Made by a program: the position numbers and the translations under genes
From: Euzebyales bacterium
GTDB taxonomy: Bacteria > Actinomycetota > Nitriliruptoria > Euzebyales > JAHELV01
Reading direction: 5' to 3'
Assembly (NCBI GenBank): GCA_036374135.1
Contig: DASUUK010000035.1
Location: 61,972 to 125,971, forward strand
Length of the DNA: 64,000 nucleotides
Part shown: one piece after another, positions 18,453 through 26,740 of the stretch
Layout of the letters: each line of letters begins with the position of its first letter
How positions within the stretch are numbered: the first letter of the stretch is position 1
Notes under the pieces: model-generated
The model's database searches: none
What the model saw: only the letters and a program-made list of their open reading frames with translations
Told to the model about the DNA's origin: nothing

Positions 18453-19589
18453 TCAGGCGACCGCCGCCGGCAGGGGTGCGGCGAAGAACCGCGAGATGCC
18501 CGTGAGCAGGGCCTCGGCGATCACCGCCTGCGAGCCCGGTGCGGTCAGGCGCGCCTCGTCCGCCGGCGAGCTCAGAAAGCCCGGCTCGACCACGACGGCG
18601 GGCATGCGGGTCTCGCGCAGGATCGCCCAGGTCATCGCGTGCGCACGGCAGTCGGGAACCCAGTCGTGGACCACGAGCTCGTCGAGGAGCGCGGTGGCGA
18701 GCCGCTGACCGGACTCCGACACGAACTGCTGGGTGCCGAAGTAGTACGTCGCGGCTCCGCGTGCACGGGGGTTGGCCAGCGAGTTCGTCCCGATCGACAC
18801 GACCGCGTCGACATCGAGCTCGTTCGCCAGCCGCGCCCGTTCGCTCCCCGACGGCGACGTGTCCGGGCCCCGGGAGAGGAACGCGCTCGCGCCCGTGGCG
18901 TTCAGTCGCGCCGCGAGCTGGCTGGCGATCGCCCAGGTCACGTCGGCTTCCACCGCGCCGCCCGGCCCGGTCTGTCCGGGATGCTGCGGCCCGTGGGCGG
19001 GATCGATCAGCAGCCGCCGGCTCGTCAGGTTCTGACCGATCCACTCGCGCAACCGCTCGCGCTGCCGCGCACGCACGCCCGCTCCTGCGCGCTGGTGGTC
19101 CCGCCGCAGACGCTGCAGCTGATGGACCGTCGCGGGGCCGACACGTCCATCGACGGCCAGTCCCGTGTTGCGTTGGAACTCCTCCACGGCCGACTGCGTC
19201 GCGCGGCCGAAGATGCCGTCCTCGTTGCCGGCATCGAATCCGAGCTGGTTGAGTCGCAGCTGCAGATCCATCACGTCGTCGCCGCGCAGGGGGATGCGCG
19301 TCCGCAGCAGCAACCGGTCGCCGAGCGCGTACCCGGCCTCCACCAGCACGCGCCAGGTCTCGTCGGTCACCACGCCGTCGGCGGGCAACCCGCGTAGGCG
19401 CTGGAACTGCCGCACGGCGCGTTCGGTGCGCTCGTCGAAGTGACCGCTGACGGTCACCTCGTCGATGCGCAACCGACCGAGCCGTCGCTGGACGTCCGCA
19501 ACGTCAGGCCCGTCCGCGCCACGCCGAAGCCCTGCATCTGGTTCCACGGACGGCAACGTTACCGTCTCGGTGCGCGACGCGTCGCGCAC
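18453..19589 (-). CDS. cwlM: CwlM-like protein, peptidoglycan-binding domains plus degenerate amidase
   Basis: Two peptidoglycan-binding type 1 domains (about residues 23-85 and 100-160) precede an amidase_3-like domain (about 192-375). In active amidases zinc is held by His, Glu and His. Here His199 (DPAHGP) and Glu214 are present, but the second histidine of the usual SIHAN motif is Gly267 (SIGTN), so zinc catalysis is doubtful. Mycobacterial CwlM, at the same locus beside trxB-trxC, is a non-hydrolytic regulator of MurA controlled by Ser/Thr phosphorylation. The GTG start has AAGGG seven bases upstream, overlapping the trxA stop. There is no signal peptide, consistent with a cytoplasmic role. 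Confidence 0.85.
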   Translation of the reverse strand: MRDASRTETVTLPSVEPDAGLRRGADGPDVADVQRRLGRLRIDEVTVSGHFDERTERAVRQFQRLRGLPADGVVTDETWRVLVEAGYALGDRLLLRTRIPLRGDDVMDLQLRLNQLGFDAGNEDGIFGRATQSAVEEFQRNTGLAVDGRVGPATVHQLQRLRRDHQRAGAGVRARQRERLREWIGQNLTSRRLLIDPAHGPQHPGQTGPGGAVEADVTWAIASQLAARLNATGASAFLSRGPDTSPSGSERARLANELDVDAVVSIGTNSLANPRARGAATYYFGTQQFVSESGQRLATALLDELVVHDWVPDCRAHAMTWAILRETRMPAVVVEPGFLSSPADEARLTAPGSQAVIAEALLTGISRFFAAPLPAAVA

Positions 19590-19601
19590 CGACGTGCCCT
19601 T

Positions 19602-19925
19602 CTAGAGGAACTCCGACATCTCGCTGAGCAGCTGTGCCTTGCCGCGTGCGCCGACGATACGCTTGCGCTCGTCGCCGTCCGAGAAGACCATCAACGTCGG
19701 GATCGACATCACCCGGTACCGCCGCGCGATGTCGGGGTTGTCATCGACGTTGAGCTTGACGACCTTGAGGTCGTCGGCGTGCTCGCCGGCGACCTCGTCG
19801 ACGATGGGGCTCACCATCCGGCAGGGGCCGCACCATTCCGCCCAGAAGTCCACCAGCACCGGCTTGTCGGCCTGCAGGACCTCGGTGTCCCAACTGGTGT
19901 CGGTCACGGCTGTGGCGTTGCTCAA
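19602..19925 (-). CDS. trxA: Thioredoxin
   Basis: 107-residue thioredoxin with the canonical active site WCGPC (Cys32, Cys35), preceded by VLVDFWAE and followed by the cis-proline segment SIPTLMVF. Cytosolic dithiol reductant, recycled by the thioredoxin reductase encoded 135 bp upstream on the same strand. Its stop codon overlaps the ribosome site of the cwlM-like gene. Confidence 0.97.
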   Translation of the reverse strand: MSNATAVTDTSWDTEVLQADKPVLVDFWAEWCGPCRMVSPIVDEVAGEHADDLKVVKLNVDDNPDIARRYRVMSIPTLMVFSDGDERKRIVGARGKAQLLSEMSEFL

Positions 19926-20060
19926 TCTTCTACCTTTCCGGGTGGATGTGTGGATCGCAGACTCGTGTTGGTCGCTGCTCGACGGCGACCAACGTGCGTT
20001 CCAACGGTGCGTACGCCGAGAATATTCCGCGCGTGCGCTGGCAGGCTCGGCCGGCCGACG

Positions 20061-21005
20061 CTACCAGTTGTGCGCGTTGATGCCCAGCCACTGCTCGGCA
20101 TCGATGGCGGCCTTGCAGCCCATGCCGGCGGCCGTGACCGCCTGGCGGTACGTGTGGTCGACGACGTCGCCCGCGGCGAACACCCCGGACACGCTGGTGC
20201 GCGTGCTCGGCTCGTCCACGACGATGTACCCCTGGTCGTCGAGCTCGAGCTGTCCGGCGAACAACGCGGTCTCGGGATCGTGCCCGATCGCCACGAACAG
20301 GCCGTCGGTCGCCAGTTGATGGCGGTCACCGGTCACGGTGTCCGTCAGCTCGACACCCGTGACCTTCTCGTCACCGAGCACGGCCGTGACCTCAGCGTTC
20401 CAGATGAAGTCGATCTTCTCGTTGGCGAACGCGCGGTCCTGCATCACCTGCGAGGCGCGCAGCTCGTCGCGTCGGTGGACGACGGTCACCGAGCTGGCGA
20501 ACTTCGTCAGGAACGTCGCCTCCTCCATCGCCGAGTCGCCGCCCCCGACCACGACGAGCTTGAGGTCACGGAAGAAGAAGCCGTCGCACGTCGCGCAACT
20601 CGAGACACCCTTGCCGATCAACCGCTGTTCGCCCGGCAGGTCGAGCCACCGTGCCTTGGCCCCGGTGGAGACGACGATGGTCCGTGCCTGATAGCGGTCC
20701 CCCCCGACGCGCACCGTGAAGGGGGAACCGGCCGCCAGATCGACCTCGTCGACGTCGGCGGACACGAAACGCGCGCCGAACCGCTCGGCCTGCTTGCGCA
20801 TGTCCGCCATCAGCGCCGGCCCCATCACGCCGTCGGGGAAGCCCGGGTAGTTCTCGACGTCGGTGGTCAACATCAACTGACCACCGGCGGCACGGCCCTC
20901 GATCATCAGCGGTTCCAGCGCGGCGCGCGCCGCGTACAGCGCGGCGGTCAGCCCGGCGGGTCCGGACCCGATGATGATGACGTCGTGCATCACGTCGTCG
21001 CTCAT
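20061..21005 (-). CDS. trxB: Thioredoxin reductase
   Basis: Low-molecular-weight NADPH-dependent flavoprotein, 314 residues. FAD-binding IIGSGPAGLTAALYAARA at the N-terminus, redox pair CATC (Cys137, Cys140), NADPH motif VVGGGDSAMEEATFL and C-terminal GVFAAGDVVDHTYRQAV. The ATG at 21005 has AGGAAAG upstream; the frame runs on but the longer form is unlike the family. It belongs with trxA and the cwlM-like gene in one minus-strand unit, the arrangement known from mycobacteria. Confidence 0.96.
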   Translation of the reverse strand: MSDDVMHDVIIIGSGPAGLTAALYAARAALEPLMIEGRAAGGQLMLTTDVENYPGFPDGVMGPALMADMRKQAERFGARFVSADVDEVDLAAGSPFTVRVGGDRYQARTIVVSTGAKARWLDLPGEQRLIGKGVSSCATCDGFFFRDLKLVVVGGGDSAMEEATFLTKFASSVTVVHRRDELRASQVMQDRAFANEKIDFIWNAEVTAVLGDEKVTGVELTDTVTGDRHQLATDGLFVAIGHDPETALFAGQLELDDQGYIVVDEPSTRTSVSGVFAAGDVVDHTYRQAVTAAGMGCKAAIDAEQWLGINAHNW

Positions 21006-21127
21006 ATGTGCTTTCCTGTCCTTCTGGCGGGATCGTCCAGCCACCCCTGGCCAACGCACGGCGCTGTGCAGGATATTCCTCTGCCGCCCGGGACCCCGCC
21101 GGAGCGCCGGGTACCGGCCCTCGCGCC

Positions 21128-21133
21128 TAGAAT
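21128..21133 (+). promoter_or_regulatory. -10 element for a leaderless B-box protein gene
   Basis: TAGAAT is followed by seven bases and then the GTG at 21141, the spacing expected when transcription begins at the start codon. No -35 match is seen. Confidence 0.4.
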
Positions 21134-21140
21134 GCGTGAT

Positions 21141-21632
21141 GTGGCGAAGATCGTGCAGACGTGCGTCAACCATCCTGACACCGAGACGCGGCTCTCGTGC
21201 TCGGCATGCGGCGACCCGATATGCACGCGTTGCGTCCGCACCGCGGCCGTGGGCCAGAAGTGCCCCAGCTGTGCCCGCACGCCACGGTCGGCGCGCGCCC
21301 TGGGCAAGCCGCAGCACTACGTCCGGGCGATCGGCGTCGGTCTCGTCGCGGCGGTGGCCGGCGGCATCGTCTACGCCCAACTCGTCGCCGCGGTGCGCAT
21401 CGGCTCGCTGATACTCGCAGGCGTCCTCGGCTTCGGCCTGGGACGCGTCGTGCGCTGGAGCACGCGCGGACAGAGCCAGCAACCGTTCCTCGGCATCGCG
21501 ATGGGCCTCGCGGCCATCGCCGTGGCCGTCGCCTTCCTGGTGGGCTTCGGCACGCTGTTGCCGGCCTCCGGGCTCGCCGTGCTCGCCTATCCGGTCGCCG
21601 TCTGGCTGGCCGGGCGCGGTCTGCAGGGTTGA
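21141..21632 (+). CDS. B-box-type zinc-binding membrane protein
   Basis: The first 45 residues carry a cysteine/histidine pattern (Cys8, His11, Cys20, Cys23, Cys28, Cys31, Cys41, Cys44) as in VNHPDTETRLSCSACGDPIC, the B-box-like zinc module often found at the N-terminus of actinobacterial rhomboid-like membrane proteins. About four hydrophobic spans follow (AIGVGLVAAVAGGIVYAQLV, GSLILAGVLGFGLG, FLGIAMGLAAIAVAVAFLVG, LLPASGLAVLAYPVAVWLA). No rhomboid Ser/His pair is visible, so protease activity is not supported. Start is either this GTG (leaderless) or the ATG at 21132. Function unknown. Confidence 0.7.
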   Translation: MAKIVQTCVNHPDTETRLSCSACGDPICTRCVRTAAVGQKCPSCARTPRSARALGKPQHYVRAIGVGLVAAVAGGIVYAQLVAAVRIGSLILAGVLGFGLGRVVRWSTRGQSQQPFLGIAMGLAAIAVAVAFLVGFGTLLPASGLAVLAYPVAVWLAGRGLQG

Positions 21633-21640
21633 GGCCGCAG

Positions 21641-21655
21641 GCGGCGGAGCGCCGC
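21641..21655. terminator. Short hairpin between convergent genes
   Basis: GCGGCG and CGCCGC pair around a GAG loop in the 68-bp gap where the B-box gene and the anti-sigma gene converge. It could end either transcript; there is no U-run. Confidence 0.35.
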
Positions 21656-21700
21656 GGTGAGCTCGTGGCGGGACGCCGCCGGGCGGGGTGACCGGTCAGG

Positions 21701-22525
21701 TCATCGCGACGCCGGGATGGTGCGTATGGCGGCGCACGTCCGTGGCACGAGCAGCACGATCTGGTCGACGTCGGACAACAGCATGGCCAGCGCGACACGT
21801 CCGTCCTCGTCCACGAGATCAACCGTCGCCGCGTCGAGCTCGGTGACGCACAGCCGGTCGGTCGGCAGGCCGGCGCGTTCGCGCAGCTGCCGTTCGCGCG
21901 CCCGCAGATCGTCCGGCGCATCGGCGCGCAGCTCCAGGGCGCGTGTGGCGATCTCGCTGTCACTGTCCACCGGGGCCGCCTGCGCCTGCGCCGCGGCAGT
22001 GTCGGCGGCCTCCCCGGCGGGCTGCTCGTCCGCCTGCGGGGCGTCGTCTGCTCCGCCAGCACCGGCCGCCTCGGCCGCGTCTCCCTCGTCGGCGACGAGC
22101 GCCTCGCCGCTCTCCTCGCTGCCGCCGACGGGTCTGAGCAGCGTCGCGGCACCGAACACGGCGATGACCAGGACCGCCGCCGCTGCCAACGCAGGTCCGG
22201 CGCGGAGCGCCCACCACCGGCGGCGTCCTGCGCCCGTCGGCGCATCGGCGCCGGCAGGCCCGCCGACGGTCGTGCCGCCGCGCACGCGCGCCAGTTCCTC
22301 GCGCAGACGTTGCCGCGCCTCGTCCGGTGCGGAGACCTCTGAGAGCCGCTGCATCCGCATGCGGACCTGTGCGATCGCGTCGAGCCGCTCGGCCAGCGCC
22401 GCATCGTCGGCGAGGCGCCGCTCCAGCCGGGCGGTCGTGGTGTCGTCGGTCTCGCTGTCGAGGTAGGCGGCCAGCAGCTCGCCGTCGTCCACGGCGTCCG
22501 TCGAGGTCTGGTGATCGTCACGCAT
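21701..22525 (-). CDS. Probable membrane anti-sigma factor
   Basis: 274-residue protein encoded six bases after an ECF sigma factor. The cytoplasmic N-terminal 70 residues (DDGELLAAYLDSETDD, LERRLADDAALAERLDA) resemble the helical sigma-binding region of anti-sigma factors, but the zinc motif HxxxCxxC is absent. One membrane span (about 108-130, PALAAAAVLVIAVFGAATLL) leads to an extracytoplasmic Ala/Glu/Asp-rich linker and a small folded tail. Position matches Rv3912, downstream of sigM in M. tuberculosis. Regulated proteolysis would be typical but is not shown. Confidence 0.7.
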   Translation of the reverse strand: MRDDHQTSTDAVDDGELLAAYLDSETDDTTTARLERRLADDAALAERLDAIAQVRMRMQRLSEVSAPDEARQRLREELARVRGGTTVGGPAGADAPTGAGRRRWWALRAGPALAAAAVLVIAVFGAATLLRPVGGSEESGEALVADEGDAAEAAGAGGADDAPQADEQPAGEAADTAAAQAQAAPVDSDSEIATRALELRADAPDDLRARERQLRERAGLPTDRLCVTELDAATVDLVDEDGRVALAMLLSDVDQIVLLVPRTCAAIRTIPASR

Positions 22526-22531
22526 GCGCAG

Positions 22532-23116
22532 TCAGTCCTGCACGGTTGGAGGTCCTAAGGCCTCGGATCGGTTCCCGGTCGGGGCCAGCAGTTCGGCGAG
22601 ACGTGCGTGGCCGCGGTGCACCCGTGACTTCGCCGTCCCGACCGCGACACCCTGGGCGCTCGCGATCTCCGCGTAGCTCGCACCGATGACATCGCGCAAG
22701 ACGACCGCCTGGCGCTGGTCGTCGTCCAGGTGGTTCAGCGCGTCGACCAGGGCCGGTTGCAGCTCGGCGGCGGCCAGGCGGTCGACCGCCGACTGGTCGA
22801 CGGCGCCCACAGCGCGACGTTCGTCATCGAGCGGCACGGTACGTGGCCGGCGGGCCCGCCGGCGCGCGAGATCGTGGCAGGCGTTGGTGGCCACGCGGTA
22901 CAGCCAGGTCGACAGCTGGGCGCGACCGCGGAAGCCGCGCAGTCCGCGGTAGCAGGCGAGGAAGGCCATCTGGAACGCGTCGTCGGCGTCGTGGGGATCA
23001 CGGAAGTAGCGCAGGCACACCCCGTACACATGATCGGCGTACCGCTCCACGATGGCGTCGAACGCGCCGTCGTCGCCCGCGCGGGCGCGCGCGACCAGCT
23101 CGTCGTCGGTCGTCAT
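22532..23116 (-). CDS. ECF-type RNA polymerase sigma factor (SigM-like position)
   Basis: 194-residue extracytoplasmic-function sigma factor. Region 2 is clear (DGAFDAIVERYADHVYGVCLRY, DADDAFQMAFLACYRGL, STWLYRVATNACHDLARRR) and region 4 contains LDDDQRQAVVLRDVIGASYAEIA with the helix-turn-helix QGVAVGTAKSRVHRGHARL. It lies three bases after the kinase gene and six before the anti-sigma gene, so the three form a tight operon. By synteny with the murJ-sigM-trx region it corresponds to SigM. Confidence 0.92.
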   Translation of the reverse strand: MTTDDELVARARAGDDGAFDAIVERYADHVYGVCLRYFRDPHDADDAFQMAFLACYRGLRGFRGRAQLSTWLYRVATNACHDLARRRARRPRTVPLDDERRAVGAVDQSAVDRLAAAELQPALVDALNHLDDDQRQAVVLRDVIGASYAEIASAQGVAVGTAKSRVHRGHARLAELLAPTGNRSEALGPPTVQD

Positions 23117-23119
23117 GGC

Positions 23120-24730
23120 CTACTGGCCGCCGCTCCTGACGCCCTCGACCGAGATCTCGGAGAACGAGGCGGTGTAGCCGCGGTCCTCCTGGACGAGCGG
23201 CGCCACGATCCAGATCATCACGTACCTCGCCTCGAGCTCGTCGGTGAACGTGATGACCGCTGTCGGACCCTGGGCAGCCCGTTGCTCGGCCACCGTCATC
23301 CACGCATCGGGATCGTCGGTGAGCTCGTCGCTGACGCGGACGTCGAAACTGATGCCCCCCGTCGGGATGCCGATGGTCATCGTCGTGGGCCGCACGGTCT
23401 CGCCGAAGTCGGCCACCACGCCCAGGCCGTTCTTCAGGTTGCCGAAGTCCTCGTCCGAGTAGGTGTCGGTCCGCCATCGTGTGTCGGGGTCGCCGTCGAC
23501 GAGCGCCGACAACAGATCATCGTTCTCGGTCGGGGGGAATCCCTGCGGGTCGAGCGTCGACAGCTCGGCGATCTCCAACGGCTGTGGCGTGACCGCGGCG
23601 GGGGTCGCCTCGTCGCCGCTGACGGTGAGCAGGGGGACGCCGCGGATCTCGAACACGCCGGTCGCGACGCCCGCCGCGATAAGCAGCACCGACACGATCA
23701 GCAGGCCCAGCGCGGATGCGAGCCAGCGCCCTTCGCTGCGGATGAACGATCGGCTGTTGATCGGCTGCGACACGTAGGGCGACGCCTCGACGTCGGGCAC
23801 CGTCTCGCCACGAACCAGCATCTGGGTCGTCTCGATCAGGACGTCGTCCTCGCGCGCCCAAGGTTCGAGCGCCTCGGCCAGCGCCCGACAGTTGGGGTGC
23901 CGGTCCGACGGGCTGCGCGCGAGGGCACGCATGACCACGTCGTCGAGCTCGCGCGGGACGTCCGCACGCAGTGACCGGAGCGCCAGCGGCTCGTGATCCA
24001 GCCGCTGCGCCGCGATCGCCACGGTCGACGCGGCCGAGAATGGTTGCTGGCCGCTCAGCGCCTCGTACAGCACGCAGCCCAGCGAGTACTGGTCGGCACG
24101 GCCGTCGACCGCGCTGTCCTCCACCTGTTCCGGCGCGACGTAGGCGGCCGTGCCGAGCACCATGCCCGTCTTGGTCAGCTCGGTGCGTGCGTGCTCGACC
24201 TTGACGATCCCGAAGTCGCCCATCTTCACCGCACCCTCATGGCCGAGGAGGATGTTGGCCGGCTTGACGTCCCGGTGGACGAGCCCGCGCTCATGGGCGA
24301 AGTCGAGCGCGAAGGCGACCCGCATGCCGACGCTCGCGGCGAGGCCGGGATCCAGTCGCCCGTACTGCACCATGACCTCGCGCAGCGTCACGCCCTGGAC
24401 GAACTCCATGACGAGGTAGACCCAGTCGCCGTCACGGCCCGTGTCGTAGATGCCGACGATGCCCGGATGCGCCAGCTTGGCCGCCGCGACGGCCTCCCGG
24501 CGGAAGCGCTCGCGGAAGGCGCGGTCGTTGGACAGGTGCTTGTGGAGCAGCTTCACCGCCACCGTGCGCGCCAGCTTCTCGTCGTGCGACCGCCACACGG
24601 TCGCCATGCCGCCGATCGCGATGCGCTCCTCCAGCAGGTAGCGGTCGCTGAGCACCCGGGGCGGGAGTGAAGGGTCGGGCTCGGGCCCGCCGCCCGTCAG
24701 GACTCCGGTGCGATCGGCTTCGTCGCTCAT
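23120..24730 (-). CDS. Membrane Ser/Thr protein kinase with extracellular discoidin-like domain
   Basis: Residues 30-290 form a complete Hanks-type kinase: glycine loop IGGMATVW, Lys60 in VAVK, HRDVKPANILL (Asp154), DFG at 172-174 and the VAPEQ end of the activation segment, so it should be active. One membrane span lies at about 335-360, followed by a 175-residue extracellular domain with ALVDGDPDTRWRTDTYSD and a jelly-roll-like strand pattern, like the sugar-binding-type domain at the C-terminus of mycobacterial MviN. No PASTA repeats. It starts the kinase-sigma-anti-sigma operon and sits next to murJ, so a role in cell-wall lipid II export or sensing is likely. Confidence 0.9.
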   Translation of the reverse strand: MSDEADRTGVLTGGGPEPDPSLPPRVLSDRYLLEERIAIGGMATVWRSHDEKLARTVAVKLLHKHLSNDRAFRERFRREAVAAAKLAHPGIVGIYDTGRDGDWVYLVMEFVQGVTLREVMVQYGRLDPGLAASVGMRVAFALDFAHERGLVHRDVKPANILLGHEGAVKMGDFGIVKVEHARTELTKTGMVLGTAAYVAPEQVEDSAVDGRADQYSLGCVLYEALSGQQPFSAASTVAIAAQRLDHEPLALRSLRADVPRELDDVVMRALARSPSDRHPNCRALAEALEPWAREDDVLIETTQMLVRGETVPDVEASPYVSQPINSRSFIRSEGRWLASALGLLIVSVLLIAAGVATGVFEIRGVPLLTVSGDEATPAAVTPQPLEIAELSTLDPQGFPPTENDDLLSALVDGDPDTRWRTDTYSDEDFGNLKNGLGVVADFGETVRPTTMTIGIPTGGISFDVRVSDELTDDPDAWMTVAEQRAAQGPTAVITFTDELEARYVMIWIVAPLVQEDRGYTASFSEISVEGVRSGGQ

Positions 24731-24898
24731 GACATGCGCCTACGGCGACGGTCAGTCAGACCGTGCTCACGCGCGTGCCGGTGACTGCTCGCGCTGCGAC
24801 ACCGGTGGTCGACGACCTCGGCCATTGCGCTGTACGCCCCGGTTCCATTCGTTTGCTCACTGCGGACGACGTGCCCTCAGGGGCTGGACCAGGCGTCG

Positions 24899-24927
24899 AG
24901 TGTACTTCTCGGCGCCCGTCGAGAGAA
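24899..24927 (-). promoter_or_regulatory. Candidate promoter of the kinase-sigma-anti-sigma operon
   Basis: On the minus strand TTCTCT (24927-24922) and TACACT (24904-24899) are separated by 17 bases in the 209-bp gap after murJ. The spacer holds TCTCG and CGAGA arms of an inverted repeat around GGGCGC, a possible operator. The -35 is a weak match. Confidence 0.35.
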
Positions 24928-24939
24928 CCGCGTGCCGTG

Positions 24940-26616
24940 TCACCGCCGGCGCAGCAGTCGCAGCATGTAACCGATCTCGGGCAAGCGCGCGAGACCTGCG
25001 GCGATGAAGTAGGTCGAGCAGACCGCGGCTGCTGCTGCGGGCAGCACCACCAGCAGGGGCTCTGCGGCCAGCGCGATCCGCGTCCCGACACCGGCCGCGG
25101 CCGCGAGTACGCCTGCGAGTGCGGTCCGTGCGAGCCAGCCCCCACCCACCCGCACGCCCACGGCGCCGATGCGCGTCAGGTGGCGCCGCAGCAGGCCGAG
25201 CTCGAGCCACGACGAGATGCCGGCGGCCAGCGTCAACCCGACGGCTCCCAGCCGCAGGAACGTGTCTTCATCGGTGGCTCGGGCGGCCTGCGAAAGCGGC
25301 GTGAGAGCGGGTAGCGAGCCGTCGAGGATGACGCCGTCGTTCGTGACTGCCAGGCGGTCGAACTGCAGCATCAGGAACGCACCGAGCGCCGCCGCGACCA
25401 GCACGCGCAGGATGGCGTAGCGCGTCGGCGTGCGGGTGTCCCCGCCGGCGTACAGCGCGGACTGCAGCAGCCGCGACGAGGTGCTCGACAGCAGGCCGAC
25501 GCACGAACCGAGCAGGATGAACCACACCTGACGCGCCGCCAGCGGGGTCAGCACCACGTCGTACAGCAGGTCGCCGAGTACGACGAACCCCACGATGGAC
25601 GGCACGACGTAGAACGCGATCCGCGCCAGCATCGGCCGCAACCGCCGTGCCACGAGGCCGCCGCTCGTGGTGTCGAGGGACGACAGCGCCGGCAGCTCCG
25701 AGGCTGCGACGCTCATCCCGAACAGGCTGATGGGCAGGAGCGCCAGCCGGGTGGCGTACTCCAGGGCGGCGAGCGCGCCGGCGGCCAGCAGGCTGGCGAG
25801 CAACAGGTCCATGTAGGCCATCAGCTGGACGACGCCACGCCCGGCGACCACAGGCCAGAACGATCGCAGTGTCGTGCGCACCCCGGGGATGCTGGTGTCC
25901 AGCGATGGCCGCAACCCGCGGGCGGATCGCAGCACCGGCCCGATCTGGACCGCGAACTGCAGGACGCCACCGGCCAGCACCCCCCACGCGAGTGCGATCG
26001 AGAGCTGCTCGAGCCTGTCGGGCCCCTCGGTGATCACGAATGTCGCCGCGACCACGAGGACCACGATCTGTGTGACGTTCCAGATGACGGGGGCGACGTA
26101 CGAGAGGAAGAACCGCCGGTGGCTGTTGAGTACGCCCAGGCACCACGCCGACAGCACGAGGAACCCCACGCCCGGGAACATGATCCTGGTCAGGGCGACG
26201 GTCAGGTCGAGCCGTTCGTCGGTGAAGCCGACCGCGATCAGCCGGGTGATCGGTTCCGCCAGGGTGACGCCCACCACGGCCAGCACGCCGGTCAACGCCG
26301 TCAGCAGCCCGAGGATCGCGCCGGCGACGCGGCCGGCCTCCTCGTCACGTCCCTGGGCCAGCAGACGGCTGTAGACGGGGATGAAGGACGCCGACAGCAC
26401 ACCTTCGCCGAGCAGGTTCTGCAAGAGGTTCGGGATGCGAAGTGCCGCCTGGAACGCGTCGGCGACCGGCCCGACGCCGAAGACAGCGCCGAACACGGCG
26501 GTCCGCACCAGCCCGCTCATCCGCGACAGCAGGATGCCGGCGGCCACGAGCGCAGAGTGGCGCGGTGAGGTGTCGTCCACGTCGATGCCGGCTGCGCTGC
26601 GGATGGGTCCGCTCAC
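24940..26616 (-). CDS. murJ: Lipid II flippase MurJ (MviN)
   Basis: MOP-superfamily transporter that flips lipid II for peptidoglycan synthesis. The opening HSALVAAGILLSRMSGLVRTAVFGAVFGVG and the conserved LRIPNLLQNLLGEGVLSASFIPVYSRLLAQG are diagnostic; about 14 spans follow. It ends shortly after the last span, without the pseudokinase and extracellular domains that mycobacterial MviN carries; those functions appear on the separate kinase gene next door. I start at the GTG at 26616 (558 residues); the open frame further upstream would overlap the divergent pcnA gene, and no start has a good ribosome site. Confidence 0.92.
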   Translation of the reverse strand: MSGPIRSAAGIDVDDTSPRHSALVAAGILLSRMSGLVRTAVFGAVFGVGPVADAFQAALRIPNLLQNLLGEGVLSASFIPVYSRLLAQGRDEEAGRVAGAILGLLTALTGVLAVVGVTLAEPITRLIAVGFTDERLDLTVALTRIMFPGVGFLVLSAWCLGVLNSHRRFFLSYVAPVIWNVTQIVVLVVAATFVITEGPDRLEQLSIALAWGVLAGGVLQFAVQIGPVLRSARGLRPSLDTSIPGVRTTLRSFWPVVAGRGVVQLMAYMDLLLASLLAAGALAALEYATRLALLPISLFGMSVAASELPALSSLDTTSGGLVARRLRPMLARIAFYVVPSIVGFVVLGDLLYDVVLTPLAARQVWFILLGSCVGLLSSTSSRLLQSALYAGGDTRTPTRYAILRVLVAAALGAFLMLQFDRLAVTNDGVILDGSLPALTPLSQAARATDEDTFLRLGAVGLTLAAGISSWLELGLLRRHLTRIGAVGVRVGGGWLARTALAGVLAAAAGVGTRIALAAEPLLVVLPAAAAAVCSTYFIAAGLARLPEIGYMLRLLRRR

Positions 26617-26726
26617 TCCGCGGAGCCGGACCGGGCGCGACCGCCGCGACGGGCTGGCCTGGGTGCGTACGAGGACATGGAGCGCAAGCATAATTCGCCG
26701 GCGCTCTGGTCTGTCACCGTGCGGTC

Positions 26727-26732
26727 TAGCAT
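26727..26732 (+). promoter_or_regulatory. -10 element for a near-leaderless pcnA transcript
   Basis: TAGCAT lies eight bases before the pcnA ATG at 26741, and no ribosome site is present, so transcription probably starts at or within a base or two of the start codon. Confidence 0.45.
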
Positions 26733-26740
26733 GGCCATCC

